From: Dunaliella salina
Taxonomy: Eukaryota; Chlorophyta; Chlorophyceae; Chlamydomonadales; Dunaliellaceae
Reading direction: 5' to 3'
Length of the DNA: 17,277 nucleotides
NCBI GenBank assembly: GCA_002284615.2
Contig: MU069921.1
Span: 91,469-108,745 of the forward strand
In this document: positions 17,150 to 17,277 of the stretch, piece after piece
Position numbering within the stretch: the stretch's first letter is position 1
Layout: each line of letters opens with the position of its first letter
Translations under genes and position numbers: made by a program
Notes under the pieces: model-generated
What the model was told of the DNA's origin: nothing
Seen by the model: the letters and a program-made list of their open reading frames with translations, nothing else
Databases searched by the model: none

Positions 17150-17277
17150 CTGTCAGTGGGCTTACGTTCCTGGCTGCCGGGGGACTTACTGCCAGATTGC
17201 CGGTGTGGGCTTATGCACCGGGTTGCCGTTGTGGACTTATGTGCCGGGCTGCCGGTGTGGGCTTATGCACCGGGTTG
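17150..17277. repeat. 26-bp minisatellite, running off the window end
   Basis: Units start at 17197, 17223, 17249 and 17275 with exact 26-bp spacing. Two degenerate units start at about 17150 and 17174. The consensus alternates ttgccggtgtgggcttatgc plus accggg with a variant reading gtggacttatgtgc. The period is not a multiple of three and the unit contains stops, so it is not coding. It lies upstream of, or within a 5' intron of, the NHL gene. Confidence 0.92.

Noticed and set aside
1..17277. CRISPR array, bacterial operon, rRNA or hammerhead ribozyme
   Set aside because: No regularly spaced direct repeats with unique spacers, no recognisable rRNA, and no CTGATGA...GAAA arrangement was seen by eye.

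Overview
This looks like nuclear DNA of a green alga, probably chlorophycean (Dunaliella- or volvocine-like). The grounds are GT-AG introns with extended donors, a TGTAA element just past a stop codon, long (GT)n arrays, and transposon-protein relics resembling polyproteins I recall from chlorophycean genomes. The genus is a guess. There is no bacterial or organellar gene layout, and I found no rRNA or tRNA.

Only one host gene is supported. It lies on the minus strand at the right end (about 16830 to 15653) and encodes NHL-repeat beta-propeller segments over at least four exons. Two junctions are well supported. The last junction does not keep frame with the best donor. The gene probably continues 5' beyond the window, past a 26-bp minisatellite at 17150-17277.

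The rest is a transposon graveyard. From left to right: a dispersed repeat (F1, about 105-265); a foldback element with arms of about 370 bp (368-1240); a decayed minus-strand polyprotein (about 5285 to 1415) with a PHD-like zinc finger and a damaged RNase H domain; a short plus-strand copy of the same family's C-terminus and 3' end (about 4525-4765) lying inside that relic; a (GT)n array; a TA-flanked MITE with terminal inverted repeats (5713-5971); repeat E1 and a third copy of the foldback core; a tandem pair of zf-RVT relics on the plus strand (about 7754-8840); repeats D1 and F2; then minus-strand pieces of the same polyprotein family (11108-10650 with its 3' region, and about 12810-11700). 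The last piece is interrupted by a 421-bp hAT-type MITE with an 8-bp target duplication. Removing the MITE and one duplication restores the host reading frame.

The relics can be read together as a mobile-element family whose protein, N to C, has an unrecognised N-terminal region, a PHD-like finger, a possible PCIF1-like patch, RNase H, a CxxC finger and a PD...(E)xK nuclease-like C-terminus. Every piece here is broken. The regions 6750-7750, 8840-9240 and 13000-15530 hold no gene I can support.
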